Origin: Calycina herbarum
Lineage: Eukaryota > Ascomycota > Leotiomycetes > Helotiales > Pezizellaceae
Length of the DNA stretch: 64,000 nucleotides
Direction of reading: 5' to 3'
Assembly: GCA_001414485.1 (NCBI GenBank)
Contig: LLEY01000020.1
Coordinates: forward strand, 186,001-250,000
In this document: positions 23,265 through 34,058 of the stretch, piece by piece
Layout: every line of letters starts with the position of its first letter
Numbering within the stretch: position 1 is the first letter of the stretch
Notes under the pieces: generated by a model
What the model saw: only the letters and a program-made list of their open reading frames with translations
The model's database searches: none
Told to the model about the DNA's origin: nothing
Translations under genes and position numbers: made by a program

Positions 23265-24600
23265 ATGGATTCAAGGACCGAACAACCCACCAGCAGACGC
23301 CACAAGGTGGGTGATGCCTCTTCCTTTTGCAATGGACAAGACTCGCTGACCCGCTATGATTCAGAGATCTTTCCAGGAGATGTCCCAGGCCCATCGCTCG
23401 CCATCCCTAGATCAATCTCGAAATTCAAACCCAAACTGGTTGCATTCACACTCACAGCACCCTCGATTTCGAAACCGTGCATCGATCAACAGCAACCCCG
23501 ATACAATCGCGCCTTCCTCCCTCAACCGACGTCGCACTTCGAACCCTCGTAGCCCCCCAGGCATCCCTCCAGTTAGACCTGGACCCTCCGCAGTTATGTC
23601 TGGCAATTCACGACCTCGAGCACCGCGTGCAGTCAACCGCGATCATCATATAATCGATCTCACCGAAGACCTGGACGAACCAGAAGAACCCAACAGTCCC
23701 CAAAGAAACCGCCTCAACGGTGGACGAGCCCGCCGACCTCCACAATTTGAAAGGAGGGATGCATCTATTGTTGATTTGACGGACGACATTGAGCCGGAAA
23801 TCATGATTACTGGCGAGAGGAGACTACCTGCTGTTGGTCGGGGAAATCAGCATGGCCACGGCCGAGGACATATTCACCGTCGTCAAGAATCACCTTCCCT
23901 CTTTGTCCCCGCCGAACCCCAGGCGCCCAACCATCCACTCGCAAGAGCCTTCCACAACCCATTGCAAGCCGTTCGCGCTGTTTTTGGTTTCATCGACCGA
24001 CCTGGCGACCCCCACGAAGCCATCCACGCACAACACGCACAGGAAGCAGCCCAAAACTTTTATCAAGAAATACAGCGCATTGGCATCAACGGTATGGGCG
24101 ACGCATTCCAAAACATGCCCAATATGAACTACGCAAACCCCGCCATTCGCAATCGCAAACCTGAGCATATCCCTCCCCCTCCAGCTCGCGAAGGCTTCAC
24201 GAGATCTCCACAAGAAGACGATGTCATGGTCTGCCCCAGCTGCGACGAGGAACTGGTTCAGGTCAAGGGAGACGTCGAGGCACCGGTTGTCAAGAAAGGC
24301 GGCAGAGCACCAACCAAGAAGGACCGAGAAGAACACGCTTTCTGGGTTATCAAGGAGTGCGGCCATGTATGTTTTCTTCCCACACATTTCAATCTAGTAC
24401 TAATTGAACCCTAGGTCTTCTGCAACAGATGCTACCAACATCGTACCCAACACGGCAAGCATCCCCACGAGGACGTTGAATTCCGCGAGATCGAAAAGAC
24501 GAACAAAAACGGCAAAATCAGCAAGGTCCTTGTCTGTTCTGTCGAGGATTGCGAGTCGGAGGTCAAGTTGAAGGACAAATGGCTTGGAGTTTTCTCGTAA
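23265..24600 (+). CDS. RING-like zinc protein with two SUMO-interacting motifs
   Basis: Preferred model: 23265..23306, 23365..24366, 24415..24600 (1,230 nt, 409 residues). The last intron (48 nt, GTATGT, TACTAAT, CTAG) is clear. The first (58 nt, GTGGGT...TTCAG) is plausible; an alternative single-exon start is ATG 23356 or ATG 23596. Two SIM-like motifs, IIDLTED and IVDLTDD, lie in the N-terminal half. A C-terminal cysteine array follows: CPSCDEEL, then ECGHVFCNRCY across the intron, then CSVEDCESEV. This resembles a degenerate RING. SIMs plus RING suggest a SUMO-targeted ubiquitin ligase or partner (Slx8/Rfp-like), but that is inference. It lies 547 bp downstream of prp19 in the same orientation. 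Confidence 0.72.
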
Positions 24601-26677
24601 ATGGCTTCTTGGGCACGGAGTTTCTCTTTTTTCCTTCCAGTACATAATTCAAGGGCATAGCAGGGCAAGGGTTTCTTTTTGTCTCACAATTATTGCATTG
24701 CATGGAAAGCATGGAGTACTGGGGGGCCACACTGAGAAACTGGGAATACTACGTTTGTTTTCGCGGCGTTCAGAGGGGATGGGTGGAGATGGTGGGGGAG
24801 GAATGATTTGGCTTGATGTCCATGATGGTAGAATTTTTGCGCGGATCGATGTGTCTACCTTCTTCTGACAATGGCATAGAAAGGACCATGATCGGTGGAT
24901 GGCCAGAATAAAAACTATCATTCTCTCAATTCCCTTGGGATTTGTTTGTGACAATTCTTTTTTGGTTGTAGTTTGTGGGGTTCACTTTTGGCATGGAGTT
25001 GAGTCGAGGCTTCGTTGTCATTACAAGTACACGGATTGAGTGAACTTCAATTTCCTGGAAGTCTCCTTTTGCTACTCTCAGGTTTATTGTTCTTTGCTTT
25101 CCTAATTGTCGCTAAGAAAATTTGCATGAACCGTGTCATCGAGATTGGGCCGAGGTGAGGGGTTTTGAGGGGATAAAATATGATTCACTGAGACTTGGGT
25201 CATTTGCTTTGCGGGCTTCTAGCAAGAGTTGGCGGCTTCCGAGATTGAGATTTGCTTTGAGAGGCGACAACGTGAAGGGAGCTAGCTAAACAACACCGCA
25301 ATACAGCTTCTTGACGCTCATAACTTTCCCCAACTTCATACGGGGGATCCCTGAATTTAAGACTGAACCGAGCACTGCGCAATCAACAGTTCTTCGAGAG
25401 AGATTGATGGGTTCAGTACAGAGAGTGGCATGTGGAGTTGCTATATCTGCATGCTTGACTTTTCCTTAACTTAGACTGTGGCTGGCTAAGTGAAAGTTGT
25501 TTCGGGAGACGAGGGGGGGGTTTCATTTTGAAGCCATTGGTTGTCTCTTCCTCAGGCTAAGCACCTGAAACTCTGATGAGTTTAGTTATGAATGTCTCAT
25601 AGATACCTTTCCATTACTCAGGGCTTGTCAGTGGAAAGCACAAATTTTAGATAACGGATATACCACCGAAGGAACGTCGCCTCAAGAGAGGCTGAATACT
25701 CGAATACGTACCTGACTTGCAAAGTCTCTTGATGAAGACAACATAGATGAAGAAACTGCCGGGAGCCGATAAAGTCCAGGTTAAACGGCACCCTTTTTCG
25801 GTATATTATTCTACAGGTAACCTTGGTATATTTATTACTACGCCCACCTGTTACAAGCCACAAGTACCCCAAAAGCTTTGAGAGTTAACAACTTGATATT
25901 AATGCATGAAGCTAGACAAATCGAGTGGGTTTTAAGCCTACCAAACAAAGCAGGGCCCAAGAGTAGGGTAGGCTAGTAGAATGTTTCCAGTATATTTCGT
26001 TATTTGATCTCACCATTTTTTAAATCTTTTCCCCCCCGAAAAAATTCTTATAAGCAGGAGGGAGTTAAGCGATAATCAACACCTCGGGGAGGGGCTTTAA
26101 ATTGAATAGCAACGCATTATACATCCTTAAATACATACAGCCTCTTGGGGGAATAGGCAGAACGTAAGGGTAGCTACTAGTGTGTTGCAGGGTATTTTGC
26201 AAGATATTTTGTATGTGATTTGATCAACTCCAAGGATTCAGGGTTCGCGAAACGTCCTGTCTACTCTCACTAGACGCTGTACGCAGCAAGGTGCCAACTC
26301 AATGTGTACAACAATCTCATAAATGCAAATCTTCCCAGAATAACTACGGTCCTACGGCAAAGACAGTTTCGGACAAGAGAACGGCATTGTCACATAGCCC
26401 GCGGTGCGAATCTCGTACTCGCTGTTCAGTGTTCAGACTGTATATCGGCTCGGAGGCTACTTTTCGCCTGCTCGGAGTCCGACTTCCCTGAAATCGACGT
26501 CAGTGGTCTGTAAAACGGAGTAGCATTACCACAAATATTCAGCTGAGTTGAGTTAAGAAAATCACAATTCAACTTTGATAATATCACAATGGCAATTGAG
26601 CTTGAGCAATCGCGCTGAAAACCCCTATTCTACCGACTTTCGAGAATTGCCCGATTTGGACGAACCCCCGCGCGAAT
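24601..26677. other. Intergenic
   Basis: About 2.1 kb with no supportable gene. 25900-26150 is moderately AT-rich with homopolymer runs. It includes the promoter of the following membrane-protein gene. Confidence 0.45.
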
Positions 26678-29600
26678 ATGGAGAGAGATCGGATGGCACG
26701 GAAACAACCGCAAAAGGAGCCAGGACAAGATGCAGAACGTCGCAGTGAGGAGGAAGGGATGGAGGCGAGGGTAAACAATAATGAAGCTGAAAAGAAGGCC
26801 GAGTTGCCTGCGGATGCTTCGAGCAGTGACCACAGCGATGGAGAGAAATTCGACGAAGCTAGAAGTTCCAGTCAGAAGGATGAAGTTCCAGCGAAGAAAG
26901 GATCGATGCTGAAGAATGCCTGGGACAAAACAGGGCTCAATCCTGGGATGTTGATGATGATGTTTAAGTAATGCACCAGTCAATACATCCAATCGAGGGA
27001 GATAATGGCTAACAGAGGACTGTAGAGGGAGCGTTGCCCCTATCATTGGAGTTGTATGTATATTTTGCTTGCGAATTAAATACTTCTAAATTTTCTTTGC
27101 TGAATTCCAATCCATGAATAATCAATTGACTCTACAAAGGCGTTTTACGAGGCCGATTCAGTCGCAGCGACATTCTCAACTCTCGGATACCTCATTCCTA
27201 TCATAACAATACTATGTCTTCCCATAATGCCGCGCGCGAAATATATGCAGAACCTCGTACTGAACACCACGGGAATATGCATCGGATCTGCCATCGCCCT
27301 TCTTGGGATTTGGACAGGCATCAAAGCGAGGGAAAACACCACCACTCCTGATTCTACTGCAACGTACAACTCTTCCCAATCAGCGGTTTGCGCTATATGG
27401 CTCTTTTTCAACATCTATTCCGTCAACTATCTTCGAGCAAAGTATCCCGCTTTGGGTTTACCGGTCATTTTGTATGGCATTTTCACGAATGTTGCTTTCA
27501 CATACGGACCCTCGTTTTCAACAATTTCCCAAGGCGAAGCTTTGATCAAACGTAAGTGCTTTCGTTTTCGTGTGTTGCCATCAAGACTGGCACTAGTGGG
27601 TGTAGCCATTCGTGGCTGTCAGTGGAAGCATTGTACTAGAATATCTCAGAGAATCACTAATTATTCAAAACCACTTCGTACAACATGAGATATTGTGCGA
27701 GTTGCTTTAGAATAATTACCATTTAGACTTCATCATTCTTCTAGAGCATTTGTAGAATAGGAAATCAACACCGATATCCGCCAACAATACTTACACCCTC
27801 TGGTGCGAGAAGTTTTCAGGACGTGTAATTAAGTGGAGTGCTAACGGTATTTATCTTACAGAATTACTCACGGGGTTTCTGACTGCATTTGGAATATCTA
27901 CAGGAGTGCATCTCATTATCATTCCTATGTCTTCCCGTCTAGTAGTGTTTAAGGAGCTTGAGGGTTACTTTGGTGCGATACGAGGTGTATTGAAGGCGCA
28001 GACAGCCTATCTGCAAAGTCTAGAGAGCAGTGACATGTTCACCCCATTGGAAAGCACTGATGAGACCAGCACAAAGAAGGAAACCAAAAATAGCGACAGG
28101 AAGGAGAAACCAGCTCATACCCAAACGCCGCAAGCCCAAGCTCTCAAAGCTGCAATCGAGGGACTGAAAGGCTTACATGGGAAACTATTTGGAGATTTGC
28201 CATTCGCGAAGCGAGAAACGGCCTGGGGTAAATTAGATGTAAAAGACCTTGATGAGATTTTTACACTGATGCGCGGCATCTTGATTCCTCTCGTGGGTTT
28301 GAGTACTATTGTTGACATCTTCGAGAGGACTGCCGAACGTCGAGGGTGGGTTCATGCTACGAAGTCAAAATACGAAGAAACCGACAAATGGCAAGAGGTG
28401 GATTTCGATGAGAAAGAAAAGGAGAAAAGAGTCTGGAATGAGGTGATGAAAACGATGCACGAACCTTTTGCCATCGCTGTTGAAGCAATGGATCAGGGTC
28501 TCGAGCATGCTGCTATCCTTCTCGAGCTTACAACCCCGCCAAAGAAGAAAGAAAAAGACATCGAAGAAAGTGCAAGCGAGGACCCGAAGCCCGGAGAACT
28601 GGAGTTTGGAGCTTATCTTGAGAAGCGAGTGAAAGAGTTCTATGGGAAAAGAGGACAGACATTGAAGACTTGGGCTAGAGAAAAGGGACTGTCGGAGGAA
28701 CAATTCGACTCTATAAATATACCCTCTGCTACGGAGGATTATTCTCAACCGGATGAAAAGAAGCATCATCGTGATCAACAGCAGCTTTATCTTATTCTAT
28801 ACCTCGAATTTCTGGTTTGTTGCTCGCCCAAAGGTTCCGATTGTTTTACGAACCTACGCTAACACCAACCCCCCAATAGTTATATTCAGTTGGTCTTGCC
28901 ATAACAAACCTGATCAAATTCGCCGAAAAGAAAGTGGAAGATGGCACTATGAAGAAGAATCGTCTCATTCTCCCAGGGCAGAAAAGACTCAAGAAATGGA
29001 TCATGTCCGTGGGTCAAGAAGGGCCTTCGGTAGACACAGAATGTGAGCACAATTTGAAAACTGTTGAGCTTTTGAATGAAATGACAGACTAACATCACGG
29101 AAGCCGCCGACTCAATAGGAACGGAGACTCATACTGTTTACATGGGATCTGGATTTGGGCCCAGAAAAGACCCAGAGCATCTACCTCCAAGTACCCCGTG
29201 GCAACACTTTGGAAATGGCCTTAGGGTCATCCCAAGAATACTCGGATCGGCTGAGTCCGCTTTCGGATTTCGAGTTGCATGCGCGACAATGTCGATTGGA
29301 ATTGTGGCCTATTTGAAGAACTCCCATACTTTTTGCATGGAGCAAAGACGTGAGTGGAATCTTGTTTCTGTCTTTGGAAACTCCATGACCATTCGGAAAC
29401 CCCCCTCCGATAATTTAGCTAACATTATAGCACTTAGTTGTATGTACCCAGCTTCTCCGAGTAAATTTCTTCTCTGGGTAAATTCCAAAGCTGAGACATC
29501 CCTCATACCTGAACTTTCGATAGCAATCCATGAGGCTCTTGCTACTTCTACCCCTCAAATATTCGTAAAGAAGTATACTGACTCCCAGATCCTGTAGGTC

Positions 29601-31144
29601 TGGGCTATGTTCATCATTGCCATAGGGATGACACCGACGAGCGGTCAGTCAACATTCGGTTTCATAGGAAGGGTGTTAGGAACTGCTATCTCAATGTGAG
29701 TTTCAACCAATCTTGGAAATGAAAGAACGAACTGAATAATATTGCAGGGTTACGTCCATAATAATATGGTACCTTCCTAACGAGCATACGCCTGGCGTGA
29801 TCGTGTTCCTCTGGCTGTTCATATTCGTCGAAATGTACTTTTTCATGAAGTATCCACGTCACACGGCAATATGGTTGATTTGTATCGTCACGCAGGTCCT
29901 TATTGTTGGCTATGAACTTCAAGTGAAGAAGATTGGACAGAAAGCCGCAGCTGCTGGCGGTCAACCATATTATCCAATATACATACTTGCGCCATATCGG
30001 TTGGCTGCTGTTGCTGGTGGTTCTTTGGTCGCTTTTATTTGGACAAGTTTCCCTTATCCAATCACTGATAGGTATGTATCACTTCCTAAATGGTTGGGTT
30101 CTTGTCTTGAAAACTTACATCCTATAGATCCTGGCTTCGCAGAGACCTCGGTTCGACATTGTATATTTTGGCTAATTTTAATGCTGTCGTACATTCAACG
30201 ATCCGTGCAAGAATGGATGGTACTGAGGGCAATATGGAGCTGAAGACATCCCCGGGAAGAAGGCTAGACCATGTCCGACACAAGATTTTTGGAAAGCTTT
30301 TGATACTTCTTCCCTCCTTACAACGTAAGCCCACGCACACAATCTCAACTCATAATTTTTGTTGACAAGATTAGAACATGCCGAATGGGAGAAATGGGAA
30401 CCGACTATTGGGGGAAAGTTCCCAAGGGCAAGTTTCCTAACAGTTCGAAACGACAGGCCTTTACTAATTGTTTGTAGGAAGCATACGAGAATATCATTCT
30501 TCGAGCTACAAAGTAGGTTTATGCAAAGAGTTCTTGTTTTGGGGGCCCCATTTGACTTTGTTTATATTACTAACTTGTTTCCTCAAGCATTATGAACTAT
30601 CTCTCTCTGATTTCATACGCAACTCAAAGCTGGTCTACTGGGAACAGTCCAGAGACTCCAAAGTACGTACTCAGAATGGTCCAAATTTTTGGTCATGTTA
30701 TCCCATGATGTTCATCTTTCCCAGTTTTAGAATAGCCCACTAATAAACACACACAACCCAATCTCTTCCGAAAGCCGAAAATGGATCAACGATCTTTCAA
30801 CCGTAGTCTCCCGCCTCTCGCCAACCTCCCACTCTATAACATCAACACTGACCCTTCTTTCCGCTTCCCTAACTCAAGGACAACCTTTACCACCATATCT
30901 CCAATTACCCGCAAACTTCAATCTTACAAAGCGACTCGAAGCGCTTGATAAAGGAATTTTAGATGCCAGACATGTAGAAGAACCAGGATATAGTGCTTAT
31001 GCCGTGATGCAGGTTGCTTCTAGTCTTGTTGGAGATGATTTGGCAAAGTTAGTGGATGCTGTGAGGGAAATGGTTGGGGAGGCAGATTTTGGGTTTGTGG
31101 TGGAGGAGATGGATACTGATGGGAAAGAGAGGAAGAGGGATTAG
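26678..31144 (+). CDS. Large DUF2421/Bre4-type membrane transporter-like protein (14 exons)
   Basis: Family: putative ER transporter with a 6-TM N-terminal domain plus DUF2421 (yeast Bre4-like, related to aromatic-acid exporter/FUSC proteins). Substrate unknown. Exons: 26678..26967, 27026..27053, 27140..27551, 27862..28814, 28880..29042, 29104..29349, 29438..29439, 29598..29695, 29748..30071, 30128..30324, 30375..30427, 30478..30512, 30588..30662, 30736..31144. Sum 3,285 nt, 1,094 residues. Domain order: acidic/basic cytosolic N-tail (1-85), first TM block (about 100-250), long charged soluble middle (LKGLHGKLFGDLPFAKRE region), second TM block with VWAMFIIAIGMTPTSGQSTF, and a soluble C-terminal DUF2421 region. 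Exon 7 is only 2 nt. The intron after exon 11 is GC-AG. Two introns (310 and 158 nt) are long for this window. Individual boundaries around exons 6-8 are the least certain. Confidence 0.85.
29438..29439 (+). other. Two-nucleotide micro-exon (TT) in the Bre4-type gene
   Basis: Upstream exon 6 ends at 29349 after 'AGA C'; downstream exon 8 starts at 29598 with GTC TGG GCT. The conserved reading (…EQR-L-VWAMFI…) needs C+TT to make the Leu codon. TT is flanked by an acceptor (CACTTAG ending 29437, branch GCTAAC at 29419) and a donor (GTATGT at 29440). Only with these 2 nt is the total coding length divisible by three. Confidence 0.6.
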
Positions 31145-31871
31145 TTGATGGAAAGAATATATGGGAGGTGAAATGGAGTTTTGTGAGGAATTGCAATTAG
31201 AGTTTGGAATTGGCCAGATTATTTATCTGGGGGGATGGTGGTAGCCTTGGCTCTACATCTTTTAATGATAAAAAAGTAAATATAAGTATAGATTTCATCC
31301 CAAGGAAAATTTAGAGTACAACGTTAGCCATGCCGCCCAGATGATCTTTGCTATCTACTATTTGTCAGTCCCCTCTTCGTTACTTTTAGTCACAAAACTC
31401 TTATCATTCAAATATTCCCTCAATGATCTTTATTTAACCATTTTTATTATGGGAGAAAGTCTGGGATAATTAAATAATTTTAGTGGGGTAGCGAAGGATG
31501 ATAAGGACAAATACCAAGTATACAAATACCATCGTAAGTCCTTTGTAGCTCCTTTGTCTTGATTCAATTATTCTAAACTTTCTGGTGTAATAACTTCTAG
31601 GAAGTTTCTTTACTAAAAGTTTTAAATCATTCCTCTTCACAAAAACGCTTGCGCGAGCTGGCATGTATTTTTGGTGACGATGTGTGAGTCTCAGCATTCT
31701 CCACGGTACAATCACACTCGGGTTTTATATTGCTCTGCCATCTCCCCAAAGATGTCTAGAGGTCTTCTTTGGTTCATGAAATTTGGCAACGTTTTTTGAC
31801 ATATGTTATTACTGATTATTTTCTACTTATCATCTTTTCACCACTTTAAAAGAGACAGTGATACTTCTAAC
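31145..31871. other. Convergent intergenic
   Basis: A 727-bp AT-leaning stretch between the stop codons of the Bre4-type gene and the minus-strand PheC-like gene. No gene seen. Confidence 0.5.
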
Positions 31872-32848
31872 TTACACACTCGGCCAACCAAAATCCATCC
31901 ATTTTGTCAATGTCGTATTCCAGTTTCCACCTCCAAGTTGAATTCTCGCCCATGTATCAATAAATTCCTTCCAAATCTGGTCACCCCTTGGCAAGAGATA
32001 CCCTAGCTCCTCATAGGTCCAGGGTGCAGAAGTATCTCCAGCCACGCACAAAACTCCTTCGTGAAGCTTAACTTGGAGCTCAACCTCAATCACATCGCTG
32101 ACCATAGAATCTGCAGTTCCATCAATCACTGCCTGATACACCGCATTGTTGTCCGCCACAAGCACAATCTCAGCGTTCTGGAAATTGGCAATATCGAAGG
32201 CTTGATTTGTTCCACCTGGATTGACAGCAATTTTTACACCAGCTTGATCAAGAGTATCAAGACTCGTGTATTTGCTTGAGTCGGTACAACGGATACATGC
32301 AATTTTCCCCACTCGCTGGATGGGAGATGAGAAATACGCGGTCTGTGCTCGGACGAGAGTTACTGATATGCCTCCCATTCCGATATCGAACTTTCCGGCT
32401 TTAATATCGGTGGTTAGGTTTGCCCAAATGGAAGGCACGAAGACTGGAGGGGATGTGAGGGAGAGGGCAGTTGAGAGTGAGAGGGCCATCTCCATGTCTG
32501 CTCCGATATATGTTGTATTGACGGAGGTGGTGTTGGCAAGAATGGAAGAGTTGGTCACTTTATAAGTGAAGGGTTTGTAGTCTCCTGTTGTTCCTACTCG
32601 TAGGTAACCACGTGCTTTGATGGTGTCCAGGATACTGGTGAGGTTTGCTGAGGGGAAACTTGGGGCTGCCCTGTTGGGTGTGAGTTAGATTTGAAATTTG
32701 GAATTGATAAAGGCCAAAAGATTCAGAGATTTTTAACTTACAAGTCTCCTGTAGCATAACTCGAAACTCCATGTCGTCCATTATCATTAGAATAAGCATC
32801 AACCCCGGCCAAAAGCAAGACCACACAACTTCCCAGGAAAGCAACCAT
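31872..32848 (-). CDS. Secreted cyclohexadienyl dehydratase-like protein (PheC / SBP3 fold)
   Basis: PheC-type cyclohexadienyl dehydratases convert prephenate to phenylpyruvate or arogenate to phenylalanine; they share the periplasmic solute-binding (SBP_bac_3) fold. Exons 32742..32848 and 31872..32670 join over a 71-nt intron (GTAAGT...CAACAG) to 301 residues. The N-terminus MVAFLGSCVVLLLAGVDAYS is a classic signal peptide, so secretion is expected. Family motifs in order: ARGYLRVGTTGDYKPFTYKV, AGKFDIGMGGISVTLVRAQ, VGKIACIRC, AVNPGGTNQAFDIANF and APWTYEELGYLLPRGD. These match bacterial PheC far better than typical fungal proteins, so transfer from bacteria is plausible. Activity is unproven; it could be a binding protein only. 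Confidence 0.82.
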
Positions 32849-33483
32849 TTTCCTACTTGTGAAAGTACCTCAATTTTGAAAGAACGAGAGATGGAAAAAA
32901 ATCCGTGAGGGAAAGTCTAGAAAGGGAAATAAGGTTTATTATGGATTCCCCTTATCACGGTTATCATCCCCCATTTTTGAGTCTGGAATGAATCCGAGCT
33001 TACTTGGCGACGTGGATCATAGATATTCAACAAATCTTAGAGAAAACCAAGTCCCAGCAACCAGGTTCCACTCAAAAAAACTGCAGTATATATGCAGGTA
33101 CCCTCATTGTTCAAGTTGAGTGGGATTTGTAGTATTGCTTGGCACACGTGCTCATCCGTGGATCCGAATCATCTGATGCGTCAATTACAAGCCAGGGAGT
33201 AAAAATGCTCTTTTTATCTTTCAATGAGCACTCTGGTGGATCAGGAAAGAGATACCACGTGATAAAGGTACAATTTGGGGCACCGTCGCTTAAGGGAGGC
33301 GAGAACACTCTTGAACTCACTCGAAAACTTGAACTTTTCGCGCTGAAACATCACATAGGTTTTAGGTTTGCAATGAACATGCTTCTATTGTCTTCCCGCA
33401 TGAGTACTTAGCTCCACTCCAGGGAAAACAGAGAGAAGCGACGAGAAGAACATTCTAAAAAGCCTTTCCTAAGTGCATACTTC
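32849..33483. other. Intergenic
   Basis: This 635-bp stretch contains the promoter of the PheC-like gene. A CACGTG E-box is split imperfectly around 33143-33260 (CACACGTG and CCACGTG). No gene supported. Confidence 0.4.
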
Positions 33484-34058
33484 TCAGCTGCCAACTGAAA
33501 GCGAGCAGCGAGTGGCTATATAATATGGTATATCCGAAGCCCTGTATCCCTTACCCCCTCTCAAACCTTGGCGCAGACTGTACATTAACAAAAGCATCTC
33601 AAATCGAGAAGTCCAACTTATCACTTCGATATAGAAAGTTAGCAAGGAATCAAGCAACGGAATAGGGGAAATACGTACCTGTGAATAGGTTTGACATTTG
33701 GTGCTGTAAGACATACTTTCGCCATGAACCGATCATATGTCAAAGCTTCCTCGAACTTGACCCAGATATCCGCAAGTACATGAGTATCTTCAAAATCGAA
33801 AGAGACCAGTAATTGCTCAGTGTGAAAATAAATATTGCTCGTGAGACGTGGTGTAAAGGTGAAATTCGATGATACAGATACCTGGTTACCTGGCTGGCAG
33901 AAAGCTTTGAAACTTCCGGTCGGCTTGTAGAATTCTAGAAACCAGTTTGTGTTTCCGGAACTTTGGGTTGGGGCGTCTTGATATGGCACACCATATCGAA
34001 TACCCTCCAAGAAGAAGGCGTCTGTCGTGGAGTTCGCTTGGGTAGAATCGTGGGGCAT
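33484..34058 (-). CDS. Hypothetical protein, tentative two-exon model
   Basis: Not recognised. Exons 33679..34058 and 33484..33577 join over a 101-nt intron (GTACGTAT donor, GTACAG acceptor) to 474 nt, 157 residues. Visible: MPHDSTQANSTTDAFFLEG start, a polar Ser/Thr/Asn-rich first half, FTFTPRLTSNIYFHTEQ in the middle, and three Cys. No signal peptide or domain. The frame is open upstream for about 30 codons to an ATG at about 34146, but a TAG lies just before MPHD, so either an upstream intron ends at that TAG or the gene is broken. The C-terminal exon is basic and less convincing. Confidence 0.35.
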
